In this document: positions 1 through 11,415 of the stretch, in pieces | Numbering within the stretch: position 1 is the first letter of the stretch | Layout of the letters: each line of letters starts with the position of its first letter | Assembly (NCBI GenBank): GCA_963555705.1 | Contig: OY743177.1 | Coordinates: 55,944,096-56,008,095, forward strand | Direction: 5' to 3' | DNA length: 64,000 nucleotides | Source of the DNA: Ligustrum vulgare | Lineage: Eukaryota > Streptophyta > Magnoliopsida > Lamiales > Oleaceae | The notes under the pieces: generated by a model | The model's database searches: none | Told to the model about the DNA's origin: nothing | The model's input: the letters and a program-made list of their open reading frames with translations, nothing else | Position numbers and translations under genes: made by a program

Positions 1-43
1 AGGGTTCTCCTTCAACAAAATATAAATTGGTTGGTTATGAACA

Positions 44-48
44 CCCCC

Positions 49-79
<31 letters not shown>

Positions 80-80
80 A
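44..80. repeat. poly-C / (CA)n simple repeat
   Basis: A run of 22 C is followed directly by about eight CA units. It lies upstream of the first recognisable exon, probably in an intron. Homopolymer length here may be a sequencing artefact. Confidence 0.9.
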
Positions 81-363
81 TATTTCCCAAAATCTATATT
101 CCATGCAAATGCATTGGTTACCATACTCTGAAAAATTGGAGTTATGTTTCCTTGGGTCTATAGAATATCTAATATATTAAAGATAGAGATATATCAGTAA
201 ACTCGACTAATGACTGGGTTTTCACCATTTACATTCCAAGCATACAACTATTTGTACTTTCTTAATCTGATTTAGACGGTTCTTTCTTCATTTCTTTTCA
301 TGGACATTGGACAACCCCCACCCTCTTAATATCCTATTACATTCACACGGTTCTACTTTTTAG

Positions 364-2331
364 TTAATATCGTGGAGTCAGCTGATGAGAGAGAGGTTGA
401 TACTACCTTAGAGGCCTCAAACTTGGAAAATCTTGGCACTGCTTCACTTGGTGATGATGCCTCCAGTTCTCAATTTCTGCATGAAAATGGACCATTCAAC
501 ATCGACGGCCTATCTTTGAGTATTCCTTCTGATCAGTTTAAAATGATTCAGAACATTAACACACTAATTTCCGAGGTAGCTTCCGTGGTTAGAATTACAA
601 AACTGATTGTTCCTACTTTGTCTAGTTATCTTTTTCTTGACGCATTAATGTGTTTTAGTATCTTTCAAGAACTAAAATTGACTGGAAATCCCCGTCTGCA
701 GTTAGCGTTGGAGAAAGATCAGGCAACACAAGCGCTTTTGGCAGAGTCATCTCAAAGCTCTAAGCTTATGGTATTTTCACCCAAGTGATCCTTTATCATG
801 AAATTTCCTCTTAGACTCTGCTGAGAGTCTTGATTTTTGGAAGAATCATCCCAAAGCTTTTAAGCTTATAGTATTTTCATCTTGAATGGGCCTTTATGGT
901 GAAATTTTCCTCTTTTAGTCTCCCTACTATGCTGAGTAAGGAGAAGCTGATTTTTGGCCTAAAACACCATTATAGAAAACTAAATAATTGGTTGGCTCAA
1001 TTGCATTGGTACTTTCATCTTGCATTTAGTTTCTTGTGTCATTTATAAAAATTTTAAGTCTACTGAAGTCATATATTTGAGTAACTGTTTTAAATGTGAC
1101 TTTCATCATTCTTGCAATACGGACTACTCTCAAATGATGTATCTCTCAGGGGAAAAAAAAAAAAAAAAAAGATGTTCTATGGAATAAATTATCAATGTGT
1201 TGCATTCATTGATGGACTGCATTGTTGGAAGTTTCATTTAGTGTTAACTTGGGGACTTATGAAGAGGGAAAAAATGGAAAGGAAGTAAGGACTTTATGAT
1301 ACATATTTAGTGGGGTTTGTTAGGCGTAGCCCATAAGAAAGTTTTGGAAAAGGAAAATGTATTTATCCATCTGTAAATATAAATTTTGCTTCCGTTTTTC
1401 TTTCTTCTTTCCATTTACATACAGTCCATTTCCGAATTTTATGTTCTTTGATGTGTATATCTCAAGAAATGTGGAGGAAAATGTTTTATATTAGCCTCTG
1501 TTTGGCAAATTTATAAATCATTTATAATTTGATAAAACTTTATTTCCAATGACACATTTCAATGGATCTACAATTCCACCATTAATTTCTATCATTTGTA
1601 TATAAAATCGTTCATAAATTCTTCCCAGAGGAAGGATTATACTTCTATTGACATTATAATATTATTGTATCATTATGCTTTACAAAATGAAGAAATAAGC
1701 ATTATCAGCACTCTACCCATGTGGTGCTAGTTTAAGCCCACTTTTGTCTTTTGCTACTTTAGTTGAAGTAATTTCGTTCTTATTGTGTTTATACATCTTG
1801 TTTATCTGGATTAAGGAATTGAACAAGGAATTGACCCGAAAGCTTGAAGCTCAAACACAGAGATTAGAGCTCTTGACAGCTCAAAGTATGGCTAATGATA
1901 ATATCCCAGTAAGACGGTTAGATCCTCGCATTGTGCAGGAAGAAACTCCATTTGCGGATGAAGGAGATGAGGTAATGAACCAATTAGAGTTTTGTCTTTG
2001 AAACATCTAAACTTGGACCTCATTTGGCTAAGCTTAAAATTTTACATATGCAAGTATACCCATAAATAAGTTTTAAAATAAATAGTTTTTTTGAAAAAGT
2101 TGAAAATGAGAATAATTATTTGTCCCCATACACCTTCCAGATTATTAGCCTTAAGATTTATTTCCTTGTTTACTAAGTTCTTCCTTCTAATTAAATTAAT
2201 TGATATGTGCGATTTTGCCCTTTCATAATTATTCTTTTCTCGCTGAATAGGTGGTCGAGAGGGTATTGGGGTGGATTATGAAGCTCTTCCCCGGAGGACC
2301 ATCAAGGCGGAGAACCAGCAAGCTACTTTGA
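364..2331 (+). CDS. 3' exons of a plant single-pass membrane protein gene (function unknown)
   Basis: Three coding blocks lie in order on the plus strand. Block 1 (about 364-770) follows a TTTTAG acceptor and encodes an acidic stretch, then a helical segment containing LQLALEKDQATQALLAESSQ. Block 2 (about 1763-1971) encodes a hydrophobic membrane segment (VISFLLCLYILFIWI) followed by a charged coiled-coil-like helix and PFADEGDE, ending at a GAG|GTAATG donor. Block 3 (2251-2331) follows a GAATAG acceptor in matching phase and encodes VVERVLGWIMKLFPGGP, then a basic tail ending SKLL and TGA. The block 2 to 3 junction is firm. The block 1 to 2 junction is not: the phases of the obvious splice sites do not agree, and block 1 contains an intron-like stretch at about 576-658, so an exon may be missed. 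The start codon lies left of the window. I do not recognise the family with certainty, but the tail looks like that of a conserved plant protein. Inference: a membrane-anchored protein with a cytosolic coiled coil. Confidence 0.65.
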
Positions 2332-3480
2332 TTTTATGGTCGAAGGTGTCTCTAACAAAGCTTTTAAAATATTTTCTTCTGTACCCCGATTTCTGGTGGT
2401 AAGACGGAGGCTGCAGGCATTATATTTGAGTGACCCCTTATTGTCCCCGAAGGGAAAAAAAGTTGTCTTCTCAAGAGGCCTTATCCCTTGAAGACGATGT
2501 GATCGAAAAGTGATGCAGATTTTGTAATAAAGATAGTCCTGCATCAAACATTTTGAAGCCTGTTAAATGTAAGGGACATTGGTTATCTATGAGAAGGGAA
2601 AATTTGAAGAAGAGATGTAATGTGTGTGTGATGGATTACAGTATTTTACTGGTGGGGTCAGTGGAGTTTTAGTTTTAAGTTTCATTTCTATTGTATGTGA
2701 AAAATATTGGTCTATTGACCTCATTATGTGAAAAAAAAAAAAATTATCTTTGGTTTGGAAGGTATAAATGTATCTATAGTACGTAATTGTAAATTTTTTG
2801 AAGCTGCATAAAAATTGTATGGTGGGTTTGTTTGAGGATATTGGAAGGGAGCTACTTAAAAGTTCCTCTTTTTTCTTTCACTAGTATTTCACTCGTGCAT
2901 CTGTGGCAGAAATTTCTTGACAGAATCTGTAGCAAAAAAAAAAAAAAGTTGATAGCATAAAATCCAAGCAAGCGCGATATAAAGTAATTCAAAGGATAAT
3001 GATTAGGACTAAAGTGGTAGTTACAAATCCATTATGGTATTACAAATTTTGAAACACCTCTTTGAACACAAAACTAAATGAGTTATTGGGGCTTCATTCC
3101 CCATCACATACAAGCATCTTCAAACCAACACGACTTGTAACTCTTGAAATTGAAATCTATACAAATCAATTACATCGCACAAATTCTGTCCACATTAGTC
3201 CATTAAGAAAATAATAGGTAACAGAGGCTAAAATAATATATGGATCGATCCATTACAAATAATCAAGTTAGCCCAAATTATAGATACTTTTATATCTAAG
3301 CCCATTCAAGACAAATTATGTTTGGGATAATTAAGCCCACCCATGTCTTTAGATTTAAAATCTTTAAAATCAGGTAATTTAATATAATTTTTCCAAATCA
3401 GTATTTTGTCACTCTTTCCCTCTCTCTGAGAACAATCAACGGAGCCCTCATTTCTCTCTCTCCCCATTCTCTCTCGTTCC
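2332..3480. other. 3' UTR and gene-free stretch
   Basis: The 3' untranslated region of the preceding gene probably runs to about 2730; an AATAAA-like signal sits near 2526. Beyond it there are A-runs at 2730 and 2935 and AT-rich sequence. I see no coding sequence or RNA gene. Confidence 0.5.
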
Positions 3481-3484
3481 CCCT

Positions 3485-3542
3485 TCGATGAACCACCACC
3501 ACCGTCTCCGATCAATCATCTCCACCGGTAACACCAACGCCC

Positions 3543-3580
<38 letters not shown>

Positions 3581-3800
3581 CCCCCCCTTAACAGTTTCGA
3601 TGTCTTCGACAGATCTCGGTATTGCACGTTCAGCTGTCTATTCGAATCCATCGATTGTTTATGTTGTATTTGTATTGTTGTGTTGCAAGTGGTGGTTGTG
3701 GGTGGTGGTGGATCTGTGGCGGAAGTAGGGGTGATGGTTCCGTGGCAGATCTCGATGGTGGATGATGAATCTGTGTTGGGAGTCGGTGGTTGATGGTTTT
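3485..3800. repeat. (CT)n microsatellite between CAC-rich and GTG-rich arms
   Basis: A CAC/CCA-rich arm (about 3488-3545) is followed by a (CT)n tract and a C-run (about 3546-3587). A GGTGGT-rich arm follows (about 3690-3790). The two arms are roughly complementary and could pair. Overlapping short reading frames on both strands here are low-complexity and not credible proteins. Confidence 0.7.
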
Positions 3801-3999
3801 GTGGCGTTGATGAAGTTGGAGAGAAACTAAAGCGTTTTTCTCTCAAAAGTCACCACTCGAAAATTATTCACAAACCAGATGAAGAGTTATATTGCAGAAT
3901 CAAATTAGAATCATTTTTTGTAGCACAAATGCACGGCACAGCATACTGATATTTATAATCTATTCGAAATTAGCTTGTAATTAATAGCTCCATTGACTC

Positions 4000-4206
4000 T
4001 CAATATTGGAATTTTCCGGTGAGACACTCAACGGAGGCAGCGATATCATTCTTGGTGGGCATGAGTCCTGAGCCAGCAACATCAATAACATAAGTAAACT
4101 CTTTAGGAAGCAATTCTGGCTTGTTAATACCAACCTTTTCCTCAGCAAATCCAACTCCTATGAAGGATATAGCAAGAGCAATGGAGTCAAAAAGCAATAA
4201 ATTCAA
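4000..4206 (-). pseudogene. Fragment resembling thylakoid lumenal 15 kDa protein
   Basis: A 68-codon minus-strand frame contains a hydrophobic start (ALAISFIGVGFAEE) and then VGINKPELLPKEFTYVIDVA. From memory, this second stretch matches the beginning of the mature domain of the plant thylakoid-lumen 15.0 kDa protein (TPM-domain type). Similarity stops at the following glycine: the next 22 residues do not fit the family, and the remaining roughly 150 residues of the domain are absent. No splice sites or further exons were found nearby. This is most likely a short gene relic, perhaps carried here by a mobile element. It could also be an exon of a rearranged copy. An alignment against plant lumenal proteins would settle it. 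Confidence 0.45.
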
Positions 4207-4379
4207 AGAATTAGATTGAAAATTAGGAACCCATTTGTATAATTGTATTGAATTTTGGGTTTGTGCAGTTTTATGGGACAGTAATGCTTTAGTGGGACTT
4301 GTAAATACAGGAAGAGAAGGCTGTCAGCATGTGAGAGGTGAAGGAAGTTGCAAAAGAAAAGCCATTGTTACTAGTAGTG

Positions 4380-5310
4380 GTGGGTGGTGATGACTTTAGG
4401 TGGTGGTGTGGTTAGTTGCAATTGTAATTAATTAGTAGTGATGGTTAGTGGTGGTGATTTTAGTTGGTTATTGTTGGAGGCGATCGGTGGTGGTGGTGGT
4501 AATTGGTTTAAATTGTAATTAAAATTTCAATTGTAACTAATTACAAATTGACATAAATTTACAATTGTAATTAATTACAAAATTAAAATAAAATTACAAT
4601 TTTATTTCCAGCTGCAGTTGTAGGGGTGGCTAATTACAAATTATACTAATGTAACTAATTACAAATTATACTAATGTTTTACTAATTCATAAGTTACAAT
4701 TACAATTAATTACCAATTGAAATAAAATTACAATTGTAATTAATTATAAACTGATAAAAAAAATGTAATTAAATTATAATTACAATTTTAATTAAGGTAA
4801 ATGTAACTAATTAAATTTTGTAAATAATTAAATTAATTTCAACAAAAAGATTTGTCATGATTTACAATTTTATTAGTTACAATTGTAATTAATCAAAACA
4901 TTGAAAGAAAATTACAATTGTAATTAATTACAAAATCTGATTAATTGCAGACTTGCAGTTGTAGTTAAAATTACAATTGTAACTAATTACAAATTTGAAA
5001 TAAAGTTACAATTGTATTTTCGACGGTGGTTATTGGTGATAGTTGGTGGTGATTGTTTTAGGTGGTGGTGGTGGTGGTTACAATAGTATTTAATAGCAAA
5101 ATTGAAATAAAATTACAATTGTAATTAATTTTAAATTGTAACTAATAATAAAATTTAATTAAGTTGTAATTAAGATGAATGTAACTAATTCAATTATTTT
5201 TAACAAGAAAATATGTCATGTTTTATGAATTGCAACTTAATTGTAATTACTTAATTAGTTACACTTGTAATTGATCACAAAATTGAAATTAAGTTACAAA
5301 TAGTCCATAT
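4380..5310. repeat. Degenerate AT-rich array built on ACAATTGTAATTAATTAC, flanked by GGTGGT tracts
   Basis: The self-complementary-looking motif TTACAATTGTAATTAATTAC recurs many times with A/T-rich spacers from about 4500 to 5290. GGTGGTGG tracts sit before it (4380-4500) and inside it (about 5025-5075). No coding sequence is present. The spacing is irregular, so this is not a clean satellite. Confidence 0.7.
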
Positions 5311-7100
5311 GATTTGTCTGATTACCTGATTTTGGTAATATGTTTTACATTCTTAAAATAACTTTCAAAATACCTTATATTAAAAAATAAGCCCCTTCAA
5401 GTTTTGTATTTGTCTACTTAACCCATTATGTTTTGAGCCTAAAAAATGTTTTAAGTCCAAAAAAAAAAAAAAAATCCACTCCATAAACGTTCGGTTGGCA
5501 TTAGATTTGGCTCAAGTTCTAAATAATTCTATATGAATCGCCCAAACATATGATTGTAACCCTTCCCACACTATTGATCACCTCATTACTCCACCTCTCA
5601 TTGCTCTCTTTGTGTCGCTTCAGAGAACCGAGGTCTCTCATCTTAAAACTCATGCACATTCCCTGAAAATTTCTTCACTCTGAAGATCTAATCGCATAGT
5701 TTTCGTCGCATCTCCCAAAACACAGTAGCAACGCCAATATCACCAGCAACCTTTGTTTCATTGAGTTTCCATTTAATCTTTAGCAAATTTTTAAATATAA
5801 TGTAATTTTTGTAACATAATAAGCTGGGCTATAATAATCCTTGTTTCACTTATTCTTTGTAATTCGAATCATTGTAAGTAAACATAGATAATAGATATTT
5901 GAAGCTTAGACGCTCCACATCTCTGTTCAAAGGCTACTGGTGAAGATTCTCTTGACAATTCGACCAATGAGCATTTGGATGGGTGGTTATGCGCGAATAG
6001 AAAGGTAATCGTATATTACTCTTCTAATAATCTCACCCACTCAATTATTTAACTCAAAAATTTATTCTACTATTAGTATCATGCAGTTGATTATGCTCCT
6101 CTTTGCTCGCAGAGAGAATACGCTACGTCCATCCATGAGCAATAATTTATTTACTTAGATCCATCAACATTAATAATTTAATTTATCTAACAAATTAACC
6201 AATAATTGATTGGTAATCAAAATAAGTCAATTTATAAACTACATAATTTCTCAAACTACTTTTAATCACATACATTATCTCTCTCCAATTTTCAATAACT
6301 ATTTTTTTTTACCTCAAAATTATAAATAAATCAATTTATAAACCAAACGGTGTTATCAAATTTTATATAAAATTAGGTGCTGAGCAAAATAAAGATTCAA
6401 GTAGCAGCCTTTTTTTTTTTTGGGGGGGATATCCATAATAGAATTTACTTATATTTTATTGTTAAAGAGATTATTAATTTATTATCTATGATAACCTTTT
6501 AAATTATATTAAGATTATCAAGTACAATGATAAGTATATATATTTTATAAACTTTGTTTCTTCAAAATTAAAAAGTAGTGGTTGAAAATTATTTTTTCAT
6601 AATTGTCTTATTGTCGTAAAATTTCATCACAATAGTTTCAGTTGAGTATTAGTTGCCCATAATATGCCTGTGTCTTATAATGAGCTTAAATTAGTAAATG
6701 ATACACAATTAGGCACAAAGAATTGACTGATTTTCACGGAAACCAACAAAATATTTCCTCATGCACATAAACATTGTTATTAATCTGTGTGTGCCGTGTC
6801 TCTTCATTTCCCTGGCAAATCCGGGGGGGGGGGGGGTCGAACTATCCGCGTGCGTGTATATGTATACGCGTGTGTGTGCGTTTTCGGCTCTTGCTAAAGG
6901 CCCAAGATTGGTTACAAAAAGCCCAATCCAAACGTTCTTTGACCCCTTCTCTCTCCCTTCTGTGATGATTCCTCTTTTCCAATAGTAAAGAAAAAAGAAC
7001 CTTAGATGGAATACCCTAGGTGCGTACAACTTCAACATTGAGGGATACAACTTCAGCAAATGGGCAATGCTTTAATATATACAACAACTTCCTTGACAAG
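5311..7100. other. Gene-free AT-rich stretch
   Basis: No credible gene. It contains A-runs, a run of 14 G near 6821 and a short alternating CG/TG patch (about 6848-6880). A 5'UTR-like CT-rich patch lies at about 5560-5720 with no coding exon after it that I can recognise. ORFs at about 6709-7059 are low-complexity shadows. Confidence 0.5.
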
Positions 7101-7119
7101 CTACACTTCTACTTTTATT

Positions 7120-7120
7120 A

Positions 7121-7152
<32 letters not shown>
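7120..7152. repeat. (TAA)n microsatellite
   Basis: About ten consecutive ATA/TAA units followed by an A-run. Confidence 0.9.
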
Positions 7153-7162
<10 letters not shown>

Positions 7163-7379
7163 GATAAAGATTTTCTTATTTTTTTCTCCTCCAATTTTGA
7201 CCATGTTTTGGGTGGCACAAGGTCAAAAAATTGGTTTTTACTTTTTAAGAGCATTAACTTTGGGTGATCTAAAATCACCAAAAACTAATTTGGAATAATT
7301 GCACTCCATACTACATTTGTATGGTTAATTCTTAATTGCACAAATGATTATTTTAAGAAAAATATCGAAAAATACGGTC

Positions 7380-8180
7380 CTTCCTCTTGCTTTGCACTCG
7401 CACTACCGCTCCATCTTTCCGTTTAGCACCTACACCATCATAATCAGCAGTTGCATCAACCACCACGACCATCGCTCGTATTGATCGCCACTGAACCACC
7501 ATCACTCGCATCGACCGAACCACCCATCCCCTTCCCCAACAACGGAACCTCCTCGCAGCCTAAAATCACCAAACACCACAATAATCAACACTAACACACG
7601 ACAGTTCGAGCATACTCTTTATAGAATTTCACAATTCATACAAGGGGCATTAATCTTATGGAACTTCGGAGTAATAATTCGAATGCAAATATTCAAAAAT
7701 GAAAAAAAAGGAATTGTCGAGAGAGAGAGAGCATTAACCTTCAACATCCAGATCATGTCTAATCTTGGTATTGATTTCAAGAGCTCTAGATAATAAATTA
7801 GTTGAATTGGAGGCAGATAAGGTCTCACTGTAAGTGAGATGCAAGTTTTGGACGATGATGGTAGTGGTTGTGGACTATTCATGTGCATGAAAATTATGTC
7901 TGACAGGAAGTATCATAAAGAAAATGTAAAATTTCAAGTTGTGATACTATAATTTTGCCTTAGTATATAACAAAAATTTAATAAAGTTTCAAGTTATGAT
8001 ATCAAAAATTTGAAATTATTAGAAGTGTCATGTTGTAATAATTTGAAAGTATCATAAGATAATTGATGATAGAAGTATTTTTCAAAAAAAAAATAAAAAA
8101 AAAATAATAAAAATTAGTATTTTTCAGTGATTTTTAAAATGAAGTAAGTTTCAATTATGATATCAAAAATTGAGTATTTA
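7380..8180. other. CAC-rich patch and degenerate repeats, no gene
   Basis: A CCACCA/CACCAT-rich patch (about 7390-7560) is followed by AT-rich DNA with recurring AAGTTTCAAGTTATGATATCAAA-like phrases at about 7933, 7986 and 8146. No credible coding sequence. Confidence 0.5.
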
Positions 8181-8352
8181 TGCAAACGCCCCAATTAATT
8201 TATTATAAGTTGGAGTGTATTTCTGAATTGTCTAATCGATGGATTTTAATTGTTCTTCAAATTTTCTTTAAACTTATATTATTATTATTATATAAAAAAA
8301 ATTTATTTCAATTCATATATTTTGTTTATAAGTTACAAATAAATGCCCAATG

Positions 8353-8354
<2 letters not shown>

Positions 8355-8395
<41 letters not shown>
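8355..8395. repeat. Poly-A run (about 41 nt)
   Basis: An uninterrupted run of A in AT-rich non-coding DNA. It could be the tail of an old retroposed sequence, but no source sequence is recognisable on its 5' side. Confidence 0.9.
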
Positions 8396-8397
<2 letters not shown>

Positions 8398-9299
8398 CTT
8401 TTATACCTAATCAATTATTTATAATTAAAATTACTAGTGAAATAAAAATATATTGCATTAAAAAATTGATTATAAAGTAAAAAGTACTAATAAAAAAATA
8501 AAAATTCACTCATGTGTAAACATTATTTATAAATACAAAATTTACTTACAAATAAAAATTAATTATAAGTAATTATTTTACTTTTTAAGTAAAAAATTAA
8601 CTTAAATATAAAAATTATTTATAAATAAAATGTCCCTTACGAGTAAATAAATTCATACAAGAAATTATAAATATTTAACTTTGGGAGGGGGCATATATTT
8701 TATTTTATTTTAATACCTTCAGAATCAATGGATAATGAACTCTCAAAAAATGAGTTGGATTGTTTTAAAAATGCCTACTGAAAATTAACCCCTCATATAC
8801 TTGCAAAATAAATAATTTAAAACCCCTCATAATCAGTTCACCAACACTCTCAAGTACTTTTCAAAAAATAAAAATAAAATAAAATAAAAATAATAATAAT
8901 AATAATAAACACACTCGAGTAGACCCTAAAGGCTTATGACAAATATAGATATTCCTTCTATTTTCAATTATTTTAGAAACATTCCTAAGGTAAATATTTA
9001 TTTTTCATTTTATATATATATATTCTATTTTCGTCCCATGGGACCAAAAATAAAGGTGTCCGCATGGCTTGGTTAACAGCATGGGAACTCATGTCATGTG
9101 GGCTGTCTATTTTTCTATTTATGTTTCAATTTTTTGTTTTTTTCCTCCCTATTTTGCTTAATATGTTCTATATCTGAATTTCAGGTTGTTTAAAATTGAT
9201 GCTGAAATGGGAAATTCTTGGATATGTAAATATGGATTAATGTGGTTCTTTCATTGTATCTCTTGTCCATATCTTAGGTATTATTATCCGGTACAAATG

Positions 9300-9930
9300 C
9301 TGTTCTAACTTGTGGATTATAAAATTTGAGATTTGTGATCAATAAATAAGTCGCGATTTATAAAATTCGAGATTTGTGATCATAAAATAAGTTTTGACTA
9401 CAAAATTTGAGACTTGTGACCGAAAAATAAGTGGTGATCGATTAATTTGATAATTTGTGACCAAGAAATAAGTCGTGGTCGATTAGTTTGATAATTTGTA
9501 ACTATTGTAACCTTTAACATTTATAATTTGTGACCGAGAAAGAAGTCGTAACTTATAAACTTTTTTGATTCGTGACCGAAAAATAAATCATGATCGATCA
9601 ATTTAATAATTTGTGGCTAAGAAATTATCGTGATCTATAAAATTTGTGATTTGTGATCGATAAGTTAGTCATGACCTATAAATTTTGTGATTTGCAATTG
9701 AGAAATAAGTCATGACTTATAAAATTTCTAATTTGTGACCAAGAAATATGTCGTGACATATAAAGTTTGTGATTTGTGATAATGAAATAAGTCGCGATTG
9801 ATTAATTTGAAAATTTATGACTAAGAAACAAATCGTGATAGATAAATTTGATAACTTTTTACTGATAAATAATCTGTGAAATATAAAATTTGTAATTTGT
9901 GACAGTGACCATAAATTATATGTTAATATG
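9300..9930 (+). repeat. Degenerate tandem array, unit about 41-44 bp (TTTGTGATTTGTGACC...AAATAAGTCGTGATC)
   Basis: About a dozen diverged units follow one another, each with the phrases AAATTTG, TTTGTGACC, a short A-rich linker with AAATAAGT, and CGTGATC. A similar array occurs at 57720-58455, and a related inverted one at about 25560-25800. No coding function is seen. The Tat-like retrotransposon at 9936 inserted at its right end. Confidence 0.75.
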
Positions 9931-9935
9931 ACTTT

Positions 9936-10607
9936 TGTTGACCAAAAAATCCGGCTGGACCTTTGACCAACACGTCTCAGCTCCTCCCTCTTGAACACGT
10001 AGATCTCCTGCGCACTAGGATAAACAATCAGTTTGCAAAGGGGGCCGAGGTGGCTCCCGTTTACACTCCGATGCCTAAGTCAGTACTCATTTTTTGCAAA
10101 TATAAACTGGGTGCGGGAAATATATAAATGTGTAGAAGAGAGAAAAGGGAGTGAGAGATCTTTTATTTTTCAGAGTAAGGATGCTAACCCCTTCCTTGGA
10201 GATAATCGTGTTTTATTTATAAAGGAACTTGTCGTATTAGATCGTGACACGTGACATACTTTACACTTGTCTCTACCCTAGCTCTTGGACGTGACAACCT
10301 TGCTTTTTGGCTGTAATCATTGCTACATCTCGTAGGGGATGGGCGCTTGTCACATCTTGGTAAAGGCAATGTCCCATCACTGACTTCATCTCTCTGCTGG
10401 TCAGCGTCATAAAGTGCCCCGGCTATGCCATAAAGCACATCGGCTATGAGTAAACCAGTTCGGCTAGAAAGGCTTGCTTGGCAAACCACCTCGGATTTGG
10501 TCCCAATGTGATATTACGAATCTTAGCTATGGGTCAAGGTCCATTGGGCCTTAGTTGGGCCCTTGCTGGTGGACCGCCGTACCTTTCTTTGGGGCTTAGA
10601 TTCAATA
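9936..10607 (-). repeat. 3' LTR of the Tat-like element
   Basis: Begins TGTTGACC on the plus strand and ends TTCAATA where the partner LTR ends TTCAACA, so the terminal CA is mutated here. On the coding (minus) strand a TATAAATA box lies near 10213-10220. No purine-rich tract is evident next to it where the polypurine primer would be expected. Confidence 0.9.
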
Positions 10608-11049
10608 CTAGTCCATCAAATCCGAAGCAATCATTCATGGTCGTGGAGGATTTGCTGTACATCTGAGGCACTAATTTTTCTATGGTGGCTTTTGTATGAT
10701 GTTGCAGATCTGACGCTTAGGATGACCTTCCTTATTGGGGGGGTTTTGGATCCTCGTTATAGCCGACCTTCTACTTCAGATTTTCTCTCCTAGTAGGAAT
10801 GGGATCGCACGAGCGCGTCTCTTTGGTAGAGCATTTAATACAAAGGGGCTACTGGTGTCCATTTCCCAGAACAATGATGAGTATGGAGGAGGACACGCCA
10901 TCGCGCGTGGGAGACACTTTGGCAGCTGAAGGGTCTTATGCCTCCCTTTTGACGGCTGGCGCTCTGATTAACCTATTTCCCAAGAAGCATGGGTTAATCA
11001 CATTAATCATACAGTTCACAAAAATCGAGGAATCCAGATCATTGGGATC

Positions 11050-11057
11050 TATATAAA
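11050..11057 (+). promoter_or_regulatory. TATA box for the antisense ORF
   Basis: TATATAAA lies about 365 bp upstream of the likely start codon of the plus-strand ORF, followed by a C/T-rich leader. It is inside the element but outside the LTR, so the antisense gene seems to have its own promoter. A GTAAAC donor at about 11280 could start a 5'UTR intron. Confidence 0.45.
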
Positions 11058-11415
11058 CCCTTCTTCATTCCGTTATTTCTCCTTTGCCATTTCCTCCAAA
11101 TTTATTTTTTTTCTTTCGGCAGCAACACTCTTGCGAAAAGTTGTACTGCTTTCTTCCCTTGCGAGTTTTAAGTCTTTTCTTCAAGGGTTCTCCATCCATC
11201 ACCCGTCCTTAACGCTCCACAGTTTTTATTGGCGAGTTCCTCGTTCCAAGCGCACAATTTCAAGTGTCCGTTCTTTGAAGGTAAACTCCTTGGTCTCTGT
11301 ATACGCGAGATTATTCTATTTTTAGTTTTTTTTTTTTTTGTGGGTTTGAAAATTTTTGCTTTTGCACTTTGCTTTTCTTTCATTGAGTCTGACCCACCCT
11401 TTAAACAAAAGAAAA

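Noticed and set aside
1495..1635. Possible MITE with CCTCTG...CAGAGG ends
   Set aside because: Only six bases match perfectly and no target duplication is visible.
6709..7059. Overlapping ORFs on both strands around a G-run
   Set aside because: They span a homopolymer and an alternating CG/TG patch; no domain, no splice context.
8180..8410. 76-codon ORF ending in poly-lysine
   Set aside because: The frame runs through AT-rich DNA into a poly-A run; no evidence of a gene.
10217..10489. 90-codon minus-strand ORF repeated at 24924-25196
   Set aside because: It lies in the LTRs and is duplicated because the LTRs are; composition is not protein-like and no family is recognised.
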